This document shows, in pieces, positions 52,758-62,225 of a stretch of DNA of 64,000 bases. Position 1 is the first letter of the stretch, and each line of letters opens with the position of its first letter. The DNA is from Roseburia_C sp900315735. GTDB lineage: Bacteria; Bacillota; Clostridia; Lachnospirales; Lachnospiraceae. The position numbers were made by a program, and so were the translations under genes. Location: the NCBI GenBank assembly GCA_052118425.1, contig JBQKHF010000001.1; one strand, 5' to 3'. Below the pieces are notes generated by a model. It was not told the origin of the DNA. It saw only the letters and a list, made by a program, of their open reading frames with translations, and ran no database searches.

Positions 52758-53590
52758 GAAATATTCTATTTTCGGGGAATGTCAAAGTATTTGATGGAAT
52801 ACTGACCGGGATGCTGTCCATTTTTATGCGGACGAAATCGACAGAGCCATACTGCATCTACATTTTTACAATGGATGTATCACATTTAAGAGACGATTTT
52901 CTGCCGGTGAGTGATGAGCAGATTGCATTTTTAAATGAGGTAGCAAAGTCCTATAACAAAGAAAATATTGTAATCAAGATTGATGTGACAGATATTTATA
53001 AAGAAGAATTTGCAGGCTGTCCGAACGAGGGTGCGTATTGTTCGCCTTATACCCTGCTTCGTCTGTTTGCAGATAAGATTCCGGAAATCCCGGATAAGCT
53101 TCTTTATCTGGATGCAGATATTTTATTTAACCGGGAGCCGGAACTTTTATATGACATTGATGTAAAAGGGTATGAGTATGCTGCAGCAAGAGACCACTAT
53201 GGAAAATATTTAATCAATCCAAACTATATCAATGCGGGAGTATTGCTTTTTAATATGGCAGAGATTAAGAAAACAGGTCTTTTTGAAAAAGCAAGACATC
53301 TGATTAAGACAAAAAAATTACTGTTTGCGGATCAGGATGCAGTATACAGAAGTACCACGGCAAAGAAAATGCTGCCGCAGAAATATAATGACCAGAAGTT
53401 CTTACATAAGAGTACAATAATCAGACATTTTTCCAAACGGCTTTTTTACCTGCCATATCCGCATACGGCAAATATTAAGCAGTGGAATGTCAGTGCAATT
53501 CACAGAATTTTTAAGTATGAAGCGTTTGATGATATTCTGTTCGAATATATTTATCTGAAAAAGAAATTTGAACAGGACACTAAGAGGTAA
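52754..53590 (+). CDS. Glycosyltransferase family 8 protein
   Basis: This 278-residue enzyme has LLYLDADILF near residue 120, the DxD metal/nucleotide-sugar site of GT8, and NYINAGVLLFNM with the next conserved segment. GT8 members transfer galactose or glucose to LPS-like or lipid acceptors. Its ATG overlaps the stop of the PlsC-type gene, and the GT8-PlsC fusion gene follows after 11 bases. Confidence 0.92.
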   Translation: MRNILFSGNVKVFDGILTGMLSIFMRTKSTEPYCIYIFTMDVSHLRDDFLPVSDEQIAFLNEVAKSYNKENIVIKIDVTDIYKEEFAGCPNEGAYCSPYTLLRLFADKIPEIPDKLLYLDADILFNREPELLYDIDVKGYEYAAARDHYGKYLINPNYINAGVLLFNMAEIKKTGLFEKARHLIKTKKLLFADQDAVYRSTTAKKMLPQKYNDQKFLHKSTIIRHFSKRLFYLPYPHTANIKQWNVSAIHRIFKYEAFDDILFEYIYLKKKFEQDTKR

Positions 53591-53601
53591 GGAGTTAATT
53601 T

Positions 53602-55422
53602 ATGGAAATGAAGAGTTTATCACAGTATGGAAAGAAAGCGGAGATACCCATTTTCTTTGCCTGCGATGAGGACTTTGTAAAATATACGATGGTTTCAATG
53701 AAGTCCATCATGGAAAATGCAGACCGCAGCCGGAAATATCATATTTACATTTTACATATGGGAATTACGGAAGCACCCCAGGCAAAAGTGCTTGCCATGG
53801 CAGATGAAGAATTTGCAATTGATTTTGTGGATGTTACAGACAAGATGAAGAGCATTGCAGATAAGCTTCCGATTCGTGACTATTATTCCAACACAACATA
53901 TTTCCGGCTTTTTATTCCGGATATGTTTCCGCAGTACCGCAAGGCACTTTATATTGACAGTGATACGATTGTAGTGGGAAATATTGCAGAATTATATGAT
54001 CATAAACTTGGTAAATTATATGCAGGAGTCTGTCCGGACCGTGTGGTAGCACAGACAGATATCTTAGGTGATTATGTAGAAAAGGTATTAGGCGTAAAGC
54101 GCACCAGATATTTCAACGCCGGAGTAATGCTGATGAACTGCAGTCAGTTCCGTGAAAATCATCTTTTAGATGAATTCTTAGAGATGCTTCACATCTATCT
54201 TTTTGTGGTAGCGCAGGATCAGGATTACCTGAATCTGATTTGCAAGAATCAGGTGCTTTATATGGAACCGAAGTGGAATGCACAGGTATTTGGAGAACTT
54301 GCCTGCCCGGAAGAAGAGGTAGGATTATTCCATTTTAATATGGCTGCAAAACCATGGCATTATGAAGACTGCCGTCTGGCAGAGTATTTCTGGAAATATG
54401 CGAAGATGACAGCGGATTATGATGCCATAAAAGAAGGACTTGCCAATTATACCGATGAGCAGCGCCGCAATGACAGTGTGTCCGGTGAGAAATTAATCCA
54501 GCTTGCGGTATCTGAGATTAACAGAGAAGATAATTATCTTCGCAAGATGGAAAAAGCCGGAAAATCAGAAAGTAAGCTTGCGCTGCTTGCTCACATAGAG
54601 GAACTGGAGCGGGAAGGAAGATTTTCAGAAGATGCAGAAGTAAATCCACCGGCACCGGTTCTGATGCCGGAAGATATTAATTATCTTCCAAGAAGTTTAA
54701 AGAGCAAGACACAGACCAAATATGCATTTAAAGTAGCAAGATGGTTTGTTAATATGCTGATAAAGAAAAAGCAGCTGATAATCAAAGAATACAAAGGCAT
54801 TGAAAATCTTGAAAAAGTAGCAGACGGAGCAGTCATTACCTGTAACCATTTCAATGCATTTGACAGCTTTGCCATCCAGCTTGCCTTCGAACAGGCTAAA
54901 TTGAAAAAGAAAAAGATGTACCGTGTAATCCGGGAAGGCAATTATACCGGATTTCCGGGATTTTACGGAGTGTTAATGCGCCATTGCAACACACTGCCGT
55001 TAAGCTCTAATTTTAAGACCATGGAGAAATTCATTGCTGCCGTAGACAGGGTATTAGAGAAAAATCAGTTTGTACTTGTCTATCCGGAGCAGGGAATGTG
55101 GTGGAATTACCGGAAACCAAGACCGCTGCAGAAGGGCGCATTTACCTTCGCTGCCAGAAATAATAAGCCGGTACTTCCCGTATTTATTACCATGGAAGAC
55201 AGTGATGTTTTAGATGATGACGGATTCTATGTGCAGGAATATACGGTGCATTTCTGTGAACCGATTTATCCGGATCCGAATAAAAAGCGTGCACAGAATT
55301 CCTGTGAGATGCGGGATAAGAATTATGAAGCGTGGAAAGCTGTTTACGAGCAGACCTATGGAGAGAAACTGACCTATAGTTGTGATGAGGAACAGCCGAT
55401 TAAAGAGAAGAAAGCACTCTAA
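53602..55422 (+). CDS. Fusion: GT8 glycosyltransferase plus PlsC acyltransferase
   Basis: This 606-residue protein joins two enzymes. Residues 1-280 are GT8 with ALYIDSDTIV near 119 and YFNAGVMLMN. A helical linker (280-360) follows. Residues 370-590 are a PlsC-type acyltransferase with NHFNAFD (His about 416, Asp about 421, the standard H-x4-D) and YPEQGMWWN near 494. This reproduces, in one chain, the two separate genes just upstream, so a membrane glycolipid pathway is likely. AAGGAG is correctly placed. Confidence 0.88.
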   Translation: MEMKSLSQYGKKAEIPIFFACDEDFVKYTMVSMKSIMENADRSRKYHIYILHMGITEAPQAKVLAMADEEFAIDFVDVTDKMKSIADKLPIRDYYSNTTYFRLFIPDMFPQYRKALYIDSDTIVVGNIAELYDHKLGKLYAGVCPDRVVAQTDILGDYVEKVLGVKRTRYFNAGVMLMNCSQFRENHLLDEFLEMLHIYLFVVAQDQDYLNLICKNQVLYMEPKWNAQVFGELACPEEEVGLFHFNMAAKPWHYEDCRLAEYFWKYAKMTADYDAIKEGLANYTDEQRRNDSVSGEKLIQLAVSEINREDNYLRKMEKAGKSESKLALLAHIEELEREGRFSEDAEVNPPAPVLMPEDINYLPRSLKSKTQTKYAFKVARWFVNMLIKKKQLIIKEYKGIENLEKVADGAVITCNHFNAFDSFAIQLAFEQAKLKKKKMYRVIREGNYTGFPGFYGVLMRHCNTLPLSSNFKTMEKFIAAVDRVLEKNQFVLVYPEQGMWWNYRKPRPLQKGAFTFAARNNKPVLPVFITMEDSDVLDDDGFYVQEYTVHFCEPIYPDPNKKRAQNSCEMRDKNYEAWKAVYEQTYGEKLTYSCDEEQPIKEKKAL

Positions 55423-55473
55423 TAAAAGTTGCAGGAAATGTAATATGTATTGAGAAAGGGTAAGGGATAAATT

Positions 55474-56064
55474 ATGAATAATCAGTGGAACCAGATGCCA
55501 CCAAACATGCCGCCACAGCAGAGACCGCCGATGCCACCGAATATGCCGCCGCAGCAAGGTGGACCAATGCCGCCGAATATGCAGATGCAGCAGGGCAGAC
55601 CGATGCCACCAAACATGCAGATGCAGCAGAGACCGCCGATGCCAACGAATATGCCGCCACGACAGGGAAAAATGCCACGGCCGGAGCTCTCTCCGGAAGA
55701 TAAGAAGCAGGCAGACAAATTATGTATTATTTCCATGATTTTGATGTTTGCTCCGATTGTAATAATTTTTATTAAAGATATCATTCTGGGAGTAATGTAT
55801 GATACTGGAACAGAAGAATTTCTTTATAATATTGCAGGCAGTTATGTTTTGGAATCAACATTGACATTCCTTTTAATTGGCTGTGGGATTGCAGCACTGG
55901 TACTTATGATATTAGTCCGTGTAAAATATCCGCAGAGTGTATTTGGTAAAGTATTGATGTGGCTTTATATTGTACTTGCCATTCTTGTAGTAGTATTTAT
56001 TGCAGTGACAATTATTGCCTGTGGGCTGGCATTTGCAAGCTGTGTCCGCAGCTGTCCGGGCTGA
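55474..56064 (+). CDS. Membrane protein with Pro/Met/Gln repeats
   Basis: This 196-residue protein begins with about 65 residues of repeated PPNMPPQQ and PPNMQMQQ units (repetitive DNA from about 55496 to 55670). A charged spacer and two to three transmembrane helices follow. The repeated part is low-complexity and probably disordered. I do not recognise the family. It is placed between the fusion enzyme and the Lgt-like gene. Confidence 0.75.
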   Translation: MNNQWNQMPPNMPPQQRPPMPPNMPPQQGGPMPPNMQMQQGRPMPPNMQMQQRPPMPTNMPPRQGKMPRPELSPEDKKQADKLCIISMILMFAPIVIIFIKDIILGVMYDTGTEEFLYNIAGSYVLESTLTFLLIGCGIAALVLMILVRVKYPQSVFGKVLMWLYIVLAILVVVFIAVTIIACGLAFASCVRSCPG

Positions 56065-56080
56065 TAAGGCAGGAAAATAA

Positions 56081-56806
56081 ATGATAGATATTACGATTTT
56101 ACACTGGAGGATTTCGCCGTATTTTATCTGTTTTCTCTTAAGCTTTGTGCTGGCATATATTTACATTGCCCGCTCCTTAAGAAAGGCAGGTATTAAGCCG
56201 GCATATATCTTTTATTCGGAGCTGCTAAGCACAGTTCTTGCCCTGTATTTTGGGGCATTCTATACGTTTGTCGTGCAATTGGTAGAACATGGCAAGCTAG
56301 AAACATTCGGCTTTTCCAGTCTTGGAGGCATGGCGGGAATCATGCTTGGCGTGTGGATTTTTACAAAAATCAGTAAGGAACATAAGACGGAGCTATGGAC
56401 TGTATATGTGCTGGCATTGGGACTGATGTATGCAGTTTCAAAGCTGGGCTGTTTCTTTGCGGGCTGTTGTATTGGCATGAGATATCAGGGACCTGGCAGT
56501 ATCCGCTATCTTGATAATGGAGCAGCGGGGGAATACCTTTTTCCAGTTCAGCTGGCAGAGACAATCTTATTTCTGCTGGCATTTTTGTTGCTTCACAGGA
56601 TGGCAGAACGAAAAAGGAATGGTATAATTCCAAAGAGTCTGCTGCTGTATGCGATATTAAAATTTGCACTGGATTATCTGCGATATTATGAAACCAGAAG
56701 GCTTTTCAGTGCCAACCAGTGGGGATGTCTGCTGGTAATTGCAATCGTATTGCTCTATGAAGCAGTACAACAAATTAAACACAAAGTTAATAATAAAGTA
56801 GTATAA
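56081..56806 (+). CDS. Prolipoprotein diacylglyceryl transferase-like protein
   Basis: This 241-residue protein with about seven helices has SKLGCFFAGCCIGM and LFPVQLAETI, as in Lgt-related proteins, which attach diacylglycerol to prolipoprotein cysteines. It is shorter and more divergent than normal Lgt, so it may be a paralogue with another lipid substrate. It is followed by a terminator. Confidence 0.75.
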   Translation: MIDITILHWRISPYFICFLLSFVLAYIYIARSLRKAGIKPAYIFYSELLSTVLALYFGAFYTFVVQLVEHGKLETFGFSSLGGMAGIMLGVWIFTKISKEHKTELWTVYVLALGLMYAVSKLGCFFAGCCIGMRYQGPGSIRYLDNGAAGEYLFPVQLAETILFLLAFLLLHRMAERKRNGIIPKSLLLYAILKFALDYLRYYETRRLFSANQWGCLLVIAIVLLYEAVQQIKHKVNNKVV

Positions 56807-56815
56807 ACGATATGG

Positions 56816-56856
56816 AAAAAGAGTTTTGCAGGTGTTGGGCCGGCAGAACTCTTTTT
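56816..56856 (+). terminator. Terminator after the Lgt-like gene
   Basis: AAAAAGAGTT pairs with AACTCTTTTT, with an inner TGC/GCA pair. Confidence 0.85.
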
Positions 56857-57082
56857 GCGTTGCCAGACATCTGTAAGAAGTTGCCGGTGGCATGTACTTG
56901 TATGTTGTCATTCATATTTCTAAAATTTACAGAAGATATAGTTTACATAATATAGGTACAAAATATGGGACACATCCTGTTATAACATAGTCTTATCAGA
57001 GAGCAGAACCACAGAAAATATAAGAAATGTGGCAGAAAAGCGAAAGAAAAGATAAGAAAAAAGACACAGGGAGGTCACAATT

Positions 57083-57316
57083 ATGCGTGATAATACAGTA
57101 CATGTAAGAAAAGGAAAGAAGCATCCAACAAAACTGGAGATTATTGTGCTGGCAGCATTGGCGGCACTTATGGTAAGTGGAGGCGTTTTATTATTGCTGG
57201 CAGCTTTGCTGGGACAGGATATTGCGGAATGGAATCACAGAGCAGCAATCACAGCAGGACTTTCACTTGCAGGAATTGTATGGGGATGGTTAATCTGGGC
57301 GAACCGTTTGTCATAA
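57083..57316 (+). CDS. Small two-helix membrane protein
   Basis: This 77-residue protein has a basic N-terminus (VRKGKKHPTK) and two transmembrane helices. No family is recognised. GGGAGGT lies nine bases before the ATG. Bases 56857-57082 upstream show AT-rich sequence and no certain promoter. Confidence 0.7.
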   Translation: MRDNTVHVRKGKKHPTKLEIIVLAALAALMVSGGVLLLLAALLGQDIAEWNHRAAITAGLSLAGIVWGWLIWANRLS

Positions 57317-57356
57317 TTTCAAGTTGGGCAGGGCGGTATCGTTTTACGAATTGAGG

Positions 57357-57385
57357 TTGACGCATTCCCGATAGTTTTCTATAAT
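57357..57385 (+). promoter_or_regulatory. Promoter of the cadherin-like protein gene
   Basis: TTGACG (57357-57362), a 17-base spacer and TATAAT (57380-57385). Confidence 0.85.
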
Positions 57386-57467
57386 AAAACTGATTATATT
57401 GTGCAGGAAAATCAAAAGAAGATTTTCTTATTGTTTTGGAGAAAAAGGGAATTGAAGGAGACGGAAA

Positions 57468-59057
57468 ATGAAGAAAACAATTCGTAAGATAGAGATACTT
57501 TTTATGACATTGATTTGTGTTCTTACTATGTCAGGAATGACCATGCAGGTATACGCCGGTTCAGCGGATAATTCATTAGAGACACTGACTGTGGCTGAGG
57601 GTTCATTGTCACCGGCATTTGAAGGAAGCCGCATGTACTATACCGTACAGGTGGGACAGGATGTAAGCAGCGTGACGGTAAGTGCCAAGACGGTAAATCC
57701 GGCGGCAACGATTCAGTCCGGAGTCGGAACCACTACCTTAAAAACCGATGGAGATACTAAGATTGACGTAGTAGTGCAGGCAGAGAATGGAAACCTTGCT
57801 ACTTATCATCTGACCATAACCAAATCTGCAGCAGGTACAACAGATAACACTGGAGCAGATACTACAGCAAATTCAGATACCACAACCAGCACAGACACAA
57901 CTAATAATACTCCAACGGACGATAATGCCGGAGCAGATAATGGCACAGATACAACCGCACCGGATGATGCTGCATCCACATATAAGGTGTCAGAGGATTT
58001 TACAGCAGAACAGATTCCGGCAGACTTTACGGAAGCACAGGTAACTTATCAGGGAAGTGAGTATCGTGGAGCTGCTTTTAACAATGGGAATTTATCACTT
58101 TTATATATGACAGATGCAGCAGGAAATGCAGGCTTTTATGTGGTAAACAGTACTGATAATAGTGTGTGTCCATATATTCGGATTGATAATGGAGATAATT
58201 ATCTGATTTTAATGACTCCTTCCGCAGTGACTTCTTTTGTACCGGGCGAAGTAACCACGCCTATTCAGGTGGGTGACAGCACATTTGAAGATGCATATGC
58301 AACAGAAACAGAGAATGTCTATACCGTATATGGAATGACCAATGACGGACAGGAAGGCTGGTATAATTACAATACCGGGGATGGAACATTCAGCGAATAT
58401 CAGTACAGTGATACCACAACAGAAGATACGGATACTACTTATCTTCAGAATGCATTAAATGATTTGAATGACAAATATACTGCAAGAAAAGACCGGGATT
58501 TAAAGATTATTGCTGGATTAATCGTAGTAATCGTAATTCTCATATTTATCATTATCAATCTTTTGCTTCGCGGAAGAAGAGGATATGAGGAAGAAGATGA
58601 CGAGGAAGAAATTGAAGAAGCAGCAGATATTTTTGAAGAAGAAAAGCGAAGAAAAGCAAAGAAGAAACAGAAGTTTGTAGAAGATACCGGTAAAGTTGAA
58701 GAAGAGCCGGTCAAAGAGAAAGAGACTAAGGCTGTATCAGAAGCACCGGAGAAAGCAGAACCGAAAGACGCAGAAGAAAAAGCAGAGGCAGATTCCGAAG
58801 CTCATTTACCGGAAGAAGTGGTGGAGCGGTTAGGCGAAGCTGACTTCATGGATGAATTTGAAGAGGAACCGGAATTTATGTCCGGCAGAAAGAAACGTGA
58901 AAAGGAAAAGAAAGAGAAAAAAGAGAAGAGACGTCGGAGCAAAGATATTTTTGACGATGATGATGACGATAATGGACTCTTTGCAAGCCATGATGACTTT
59001 ATAGAAAAAGAATCATCAGATGATGATATCGAAGTAATGGATTTGAATGATTTATAA
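57468..59057 (+). CDS. Exported cadherin-like beta-sandwich protein with acidic cytoplasmic tail
   Basis: This 529-residue protein has a signal peptide (about 1-30). A cadherin-like beta-sandwich domain follows (SLETLTVAEGSLSPAFEGSRMYYTVQVG to LATYHLTITKS), then a Thr/Asp-rich linker and a second extracellular region. A transmembrane helix is near residues 345-372. The last 155 residues are cytoplasmic, very rich in Glu, Lys and Asp, with KKREKEKKEKKEKRR and a run of Asp near the end. It could sense or bind something outside and interact inside. clpC follows after 31 bases. Confidence 0.8.
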   Translation: MKKTIRKIEILFMTLICVLTMSGMTMQVYAGSADNSLETLTVAEGSLSPAFEGSRMYYTVQVGQDVSSVTVSAKTVNPAATIQSGVGTTTLKTDGDTKIDVVVQAENGNLATYHLTITKSAAGTTDNTGADTTANSDTTTSTDTTNNTPTDDNAGADNGTDTTAPDDAASTYKVSEDFTAEQIPADFTEAQVTYQGSEYRGAAFNNGNLSLLYMTDAAGNAGFYVVNSTDNSVCPYIRIDNGDNYLILMTPSAVTSFVPGEVTTPIQVGDSTFEDAYATETENVYTVYGMTNDGQEGWYNYNTGDGTFSEYQYSDTTTEDTDTTYLQNALNDLNDKYTARKDRDLKIIAGLIVVIVILIFIIINLLLRGRRGYEEEDDEEEIEEAADIFEEEKRRKAKKKQKFVEDTGKVEEEPVKEKETKAVSEAPEKAEPKDAEEKAEADSEAHLPEEVVERLGEADFMDEFEEEPEFMSGRKKREKEKKEKKEKRRRSKDIFDDDDDDNGLFASHDDFIEKESSDDDIEVMDLNDL

Positions 59058-59088
59058 GAGAGTCAGCGCGTAGTGACAGGAGGATTTT

Positions 59089-61548
59089 ATGCATAAACCA
59101 TATACAAAACAAGCGCAGAAAGTAATAGAACTGACGACAAAAGCAGCCAGAAGTATGCATCATAATTATATTGGAACAGAGCACCTTTTACTGGGCTTAT
59201 TAAAAGAGGGCAGCGGAGTAGCTGCCTGCGTTCTGATGGATGCAGGAGTAGAAGAAGCACGTCTGGTAGAACTGATAGAAGATTTGATTGCTCCATCTTC
59301 GGATGTAGCAGTATTGGACCGGAAAGGCTATTCTCCGAGGATTCAGCATATCATTGAGACCGCTGATCAGGAGGCAGAGCGTTTTGACAATGAGAATATT
59401 GGAACAGAACACCTTTTAATTGCCTTATTAAAAGAGGCAGACTGTGCCGGAGTGCGTCTGTTGAATACACTTGGTGTGAATATCCAGAAGATTTATATTG
59501 AGACTCTGGTAGCCATGGGAGAAGATGCAAACCGCTATAAAGAGGAGATTGCTGCAAGTAAATCCGGAAAGAAGAAAGCGGTAGAAGCAACGCCGACCTT
59601 AGACCAGTATTCCAGAGATTTGACTGCTATGGCAGCCTATGGTGAGATAGATCCGGTGATTGGCAGAGAGGCAGAAATTGCCCGCGTGATTCAGATTCTA
59701 AGCCGCAGAACGAAGAATAATCCATGTCTGATTGGAGAACCGGGAGTTGGAAAGACAGCCATTGCAGAGGGACTTGCACAGCGTATTGCATCCGGACTGG
59801 TTCCGGATACAGTCCGGGGAAAACGGGTGGTAACACTGGATTTATCCGGAATGGTAGCAGGCTCTAAGTACCGTGGAGAATTTGAAGAGCGGATTAAGAA
59901 AGTCATTCGTGAAGTGACAGAAGCAGGAAATGTGCTTCTTTTCATAGACGAACTTCATACGATTATCGGAGCAGGAGGAGCAGAAGGTGCTATTGATGCA
60001 TCCAATATTTTAAAACCATCCCTTGCCCGCGGAGAAATCCAGTTAATCGGAGCAACCACATTAGAAGAATACCGGAAATATATTGAAAAAGATGCAGCCC
60101 TGGAACGTCGTTTCCAGCCGGTAACGGTGGAAGAACCGACGGAAGAGCAGGCAATAGAGATATTAAAAGGATTAAGAGAACGCTATGAGAAGCATCATCA
60201 TGTAGAGATTACAGATGCCGGAATTGAAGCAGCAGTGAAGCTTTCTGCCCGTTATATTGCAGACCGCTATCTGCCGGATAAGGCAATTGATTTGATGGAT
60301 GAAGCTTCCTCTAAAGTTCGTCTTGGCGGATTTAAAATGCCGGAGAAAATCAGTGAATTGGAGCGTAAGATTGCCCAGTTAGAGGACGATATGGAGACGG
60401 CTCTGATGGAGCAGCGTTTTGAAGATGCCGGAGCAATCCGCAAGGAAAAGGAAGCTGCCCGGAAGAAATATGAAAAGCAGGTGGAAAAATACCATCGGGA
60501 TGCAGACAAGAAGAAACTGGTTGTCGGAGAAAATGAAATTGCAGAAATTGTATCCGACTGGACGAAGATACCGGTGAAGAGACTGGCAGAAGGCGAGGCT
60601 GCACGTCTCAATCGTCTGGAAAAGACACTGCATAAGCGCGTAGTGGGACAGGAAGAGGCAGTCAGTGCAGTGGCAAGAGCAGTCAGAAGAGGACGGGTAG
60701 GATTAAAAGACCCACATCGTCCGATTGGCTCTTTCCTTTTCTTAGGACCTACCGGAGTTGGTAAGACTGAGATAACAAAGGCACTGGCAGAGGCTGTCTT
60801 TGGCGATGAGCAGGCAATGATTCGTGTTGACATGTCAGAGTATATGGAGAAACACAGTGTTTCTAAAATGATTGGTTCACCGCCAGGATATGTAGGCTAT
60901 GAAGAAGGTGGCCAGCTCAGTGAGAAGGTCAGAAGAAAACCATATTCCGTTATTCTCTTTGATGAAATTGAAAAGGCACATCCGGATGTATTTAATGTCT
61001 TGCTTCAGGTGCTGGATGATGGACAGATTACAGATGCCCAGGGAAGACGGGTAGATTTTAAGAATACCATTATCATTATGACATCCAATGCAGGGGCGCA
61101 GTCTATTATTGCACCGAAGAAGCTTGGGTTTGCTGCAAGCGAAGATGAAAAGAAGAATTATGAATACATGAAAAATGGTGTAATGGAAGAAGTTCAGAGA
61201 ATCTTTAAGCCGGAGTTCTTAAACCGAATTGATGAGACTATTGTATTCAGAGCTCTGAATAAAGAGGACATGAAGAAGATTGTCACCATTTTGAGCAAAT
61301 CCTTAATCGACCGGTGCGAAAAACAGATGGGTATCCATCTGACCATAACCGGTAGCGTGAAAGGATACATTGCCGAGAAAGCATATAATCCGAAATACGG
61401 AGCAAGACCATTGCGTCGTATGATACAGACACAGATAGAAGATATGCTGGCAGAAGAGATTTTATCCGGCAAAATCAAGCCGGGAGATGATGTGGAAATC
61501 CGCATGGTAAAAAAGGAAATAAAAACCGTTGTGAATTCATCAAAATAA
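59089..61548 (+). CDS. clpC: ATP-dependent Clp protease ATPase subunit ClpC
   Basis: This 819-residue AAA+ unfoldase feeds proteins to ClpP. It has an N-terminal Clp repeat domain (1-145), AAA-1 with Walker A GEPGVGKT, a UVR-type coiled coil (MEQRFEDAGAIRKEKEAARKKYE) and AAA-2 with GPTGVGKTE. The ctsR, mcsA and mcsB genes that often precede clpC are missing here. A GACAGGAGG precedes the ATG. A small gene and radA follow. Confidence 0.97.
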   Translation: MHKPYTKQAQKVIELTTKAARSMHHNYIGTEHLLLGLLKEGSGVAACVLMDAGVEEARLVELIEDLIAPSSDVAVLDRKGYSPRIQHIIETADQEAERFDNENIGTEHLLIALLKEADCAGVRLLNTLGVNIQKIYIETLVAMGEDANRYKEEIAASKSGKKKAVEATPTLDQYSRDLTAMAAYGEIDPVIGREAEIARVIQILSRRTKNNPCLIGEPGVGKTAIAEGLAQRIASGLVPDTVRGKRVVTLDLSGMVAGSKYRGEFEERIKKVIREVTEAGNVLLFIDELHTIIGAGGAEGAIDASNILKPSLARGEIQLIGATTLEEYRKYIEKDAALERRFQPVTVEEPTEEQAIEILKGLRERYEKHHHVEITDAGIEAAVKLSARYIADRYLPDKAIDLMDEASSKVRLGGFKMPEKISELERKIAQLEDDMETALMEQRFEDAGAIRKEKEAARKKYEKQVEKYHRDADKKKLVVGENEIAEIVSDWTKIPVKRLAEGEAARLNRLEKTLHKRVVGQEEAVSAVARAVRRGRVGLKDPHRPIGSFLFLGPTGVGKTEITKALAEAVFGDEQAMIRVDMSEYMEKHSVSKMIGSPPGYVGYEEGGQLSEKVRRKPYSVILFDEIEKAHPDVFNVLLQVLDDGQITDAQGRRVDFKNTIIIMTSNAGAQSIIAPKKLGFAASEDEKKNYEYMKNGVMEEVQRIFKPEFLNRIDETIVFRALNKEDMKKIVTILSKSLIDRCEKQMGIHLTITGSVKGYIAEKAYNPKYGARPLRRMIQTQIEDMLAEEILSGKIKPGDDVEIRMVKKEIKTVVNSSK

Positions 61549-61637
61549 CTGGAAAAATGTGTCGAGATAAGCTATAATATTTTCATAAAATTTACGAAAA
61601 AGCCATCTTGGGATAATGGCTTATAGGAGGATAAAAA

Positions 61638-62051
61638 ATGGCTGTAGTTGCAGAATTAATTCGTTCAGAAGCAAATGGAACAATCAGTTTTGGAGATTAT
61701 ACACTGGGAGCAAAATCCAAACTGGACAATTTTGAACATGCGGGAGATTTGTACAAAGTTAAGACATTTCGTGAGATTACCAAATTAGAGAGAAATGGAA
61801 TGTTTGTATATGAATCTGTTCCGGGAACTGCAGTTACAAATATGGCAGCATCTGAAAACGGTGTGGAATTTGAAGTAGAAGGACCGGAAGATGCAGAGAT
61901 TACACTTGGCTTAATGGAAGAGACAGAGTATGATGTATTTGTAGCAGGAAAATCAATTGGTCAGATGAAGACCAATTTAGGTGGCAAATTAACACTTAGT
62001 GTAGAATTAGACCCGGAGACTCCGGTTGCAGTAAAAGTATCCAGGGTATAA
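61638..62051 (+). CDS. Conserved-looking small protein between clpC and radA, function unknown
   Basis: This 137-residue, probably cytoplasmic and mainly beta protein starts MAVVAELIRSEANGTISFGDYTLG and ends with a beta-rich LELDPETPVAVKVSRV-like strand. I do not recognise a function. TAGGAGG nine bases before the ATG is strong, and AAGCCAT/ATGGCTT (61600-61622) forms a hairpin directly upstream of it. TATAAT at 61573 may be a -10 without a good -35. It ends with a terminator. Confidence 0.8.
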   Translation: MAVVAELIRSEANGTISFGDYTLGAKSKLDNFEHAGDLYKVKTFREITKLERNGMFVYESVPGTAVTNMAASENGVEFEVEGPEDAEITLGLMEETEYDVFVAGKSIGQMKTNLGGKLTLSVELDPETPVAVKVSRV

Positions 62052-62080
62052 ATCGGATACACCAATAAGATGATAAGAAA

Positions 62081-62115
62081 GAGAATCCAATTCCAGCGGA
62101 TTGGGTTCTCTTTTT
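62081..62115 (+). terminator. Terminator before radA
   Basis: GAGAA/TTCTC and CCAAT/ATTGG stems, followed by five T. Confidence 0.85.
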
Positions 62116-62120
62116 ACTAA

Positions 62121-62137
62121 TTTACGCGAGTGGCTCG
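62121..62137 (+). repeat. Post-terminator motif copy 4
   Basis: TTTACGCGAGTGGCTCG after the terminator that precedes radA. The second half is changed (GTGGCTCG for GTAGCGAG). Confidence 0.6.
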
Positions 62138-62225
62138 CAAAGCGTGTTTCTCGTAGTTGCCGGTAATAAGAAAGGTAGTTAGGTAATAAGAAAGACAGTT
62201 ATTGCAAGAACAAGGGGGAAAATGG

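Noticed and set aside
55496..55670. CRISPR-like regular repeats.
   Set aside because: The repeats are in-frame coding units without unique spacers; no CRISPR array or cas gene was seen in the window.
55482..55784. Gly/Cys-rich antisense frame opposite the PPNMPPQQ repeats.
   Set aside because: It is a shadow of the repeat tract in the real gene.
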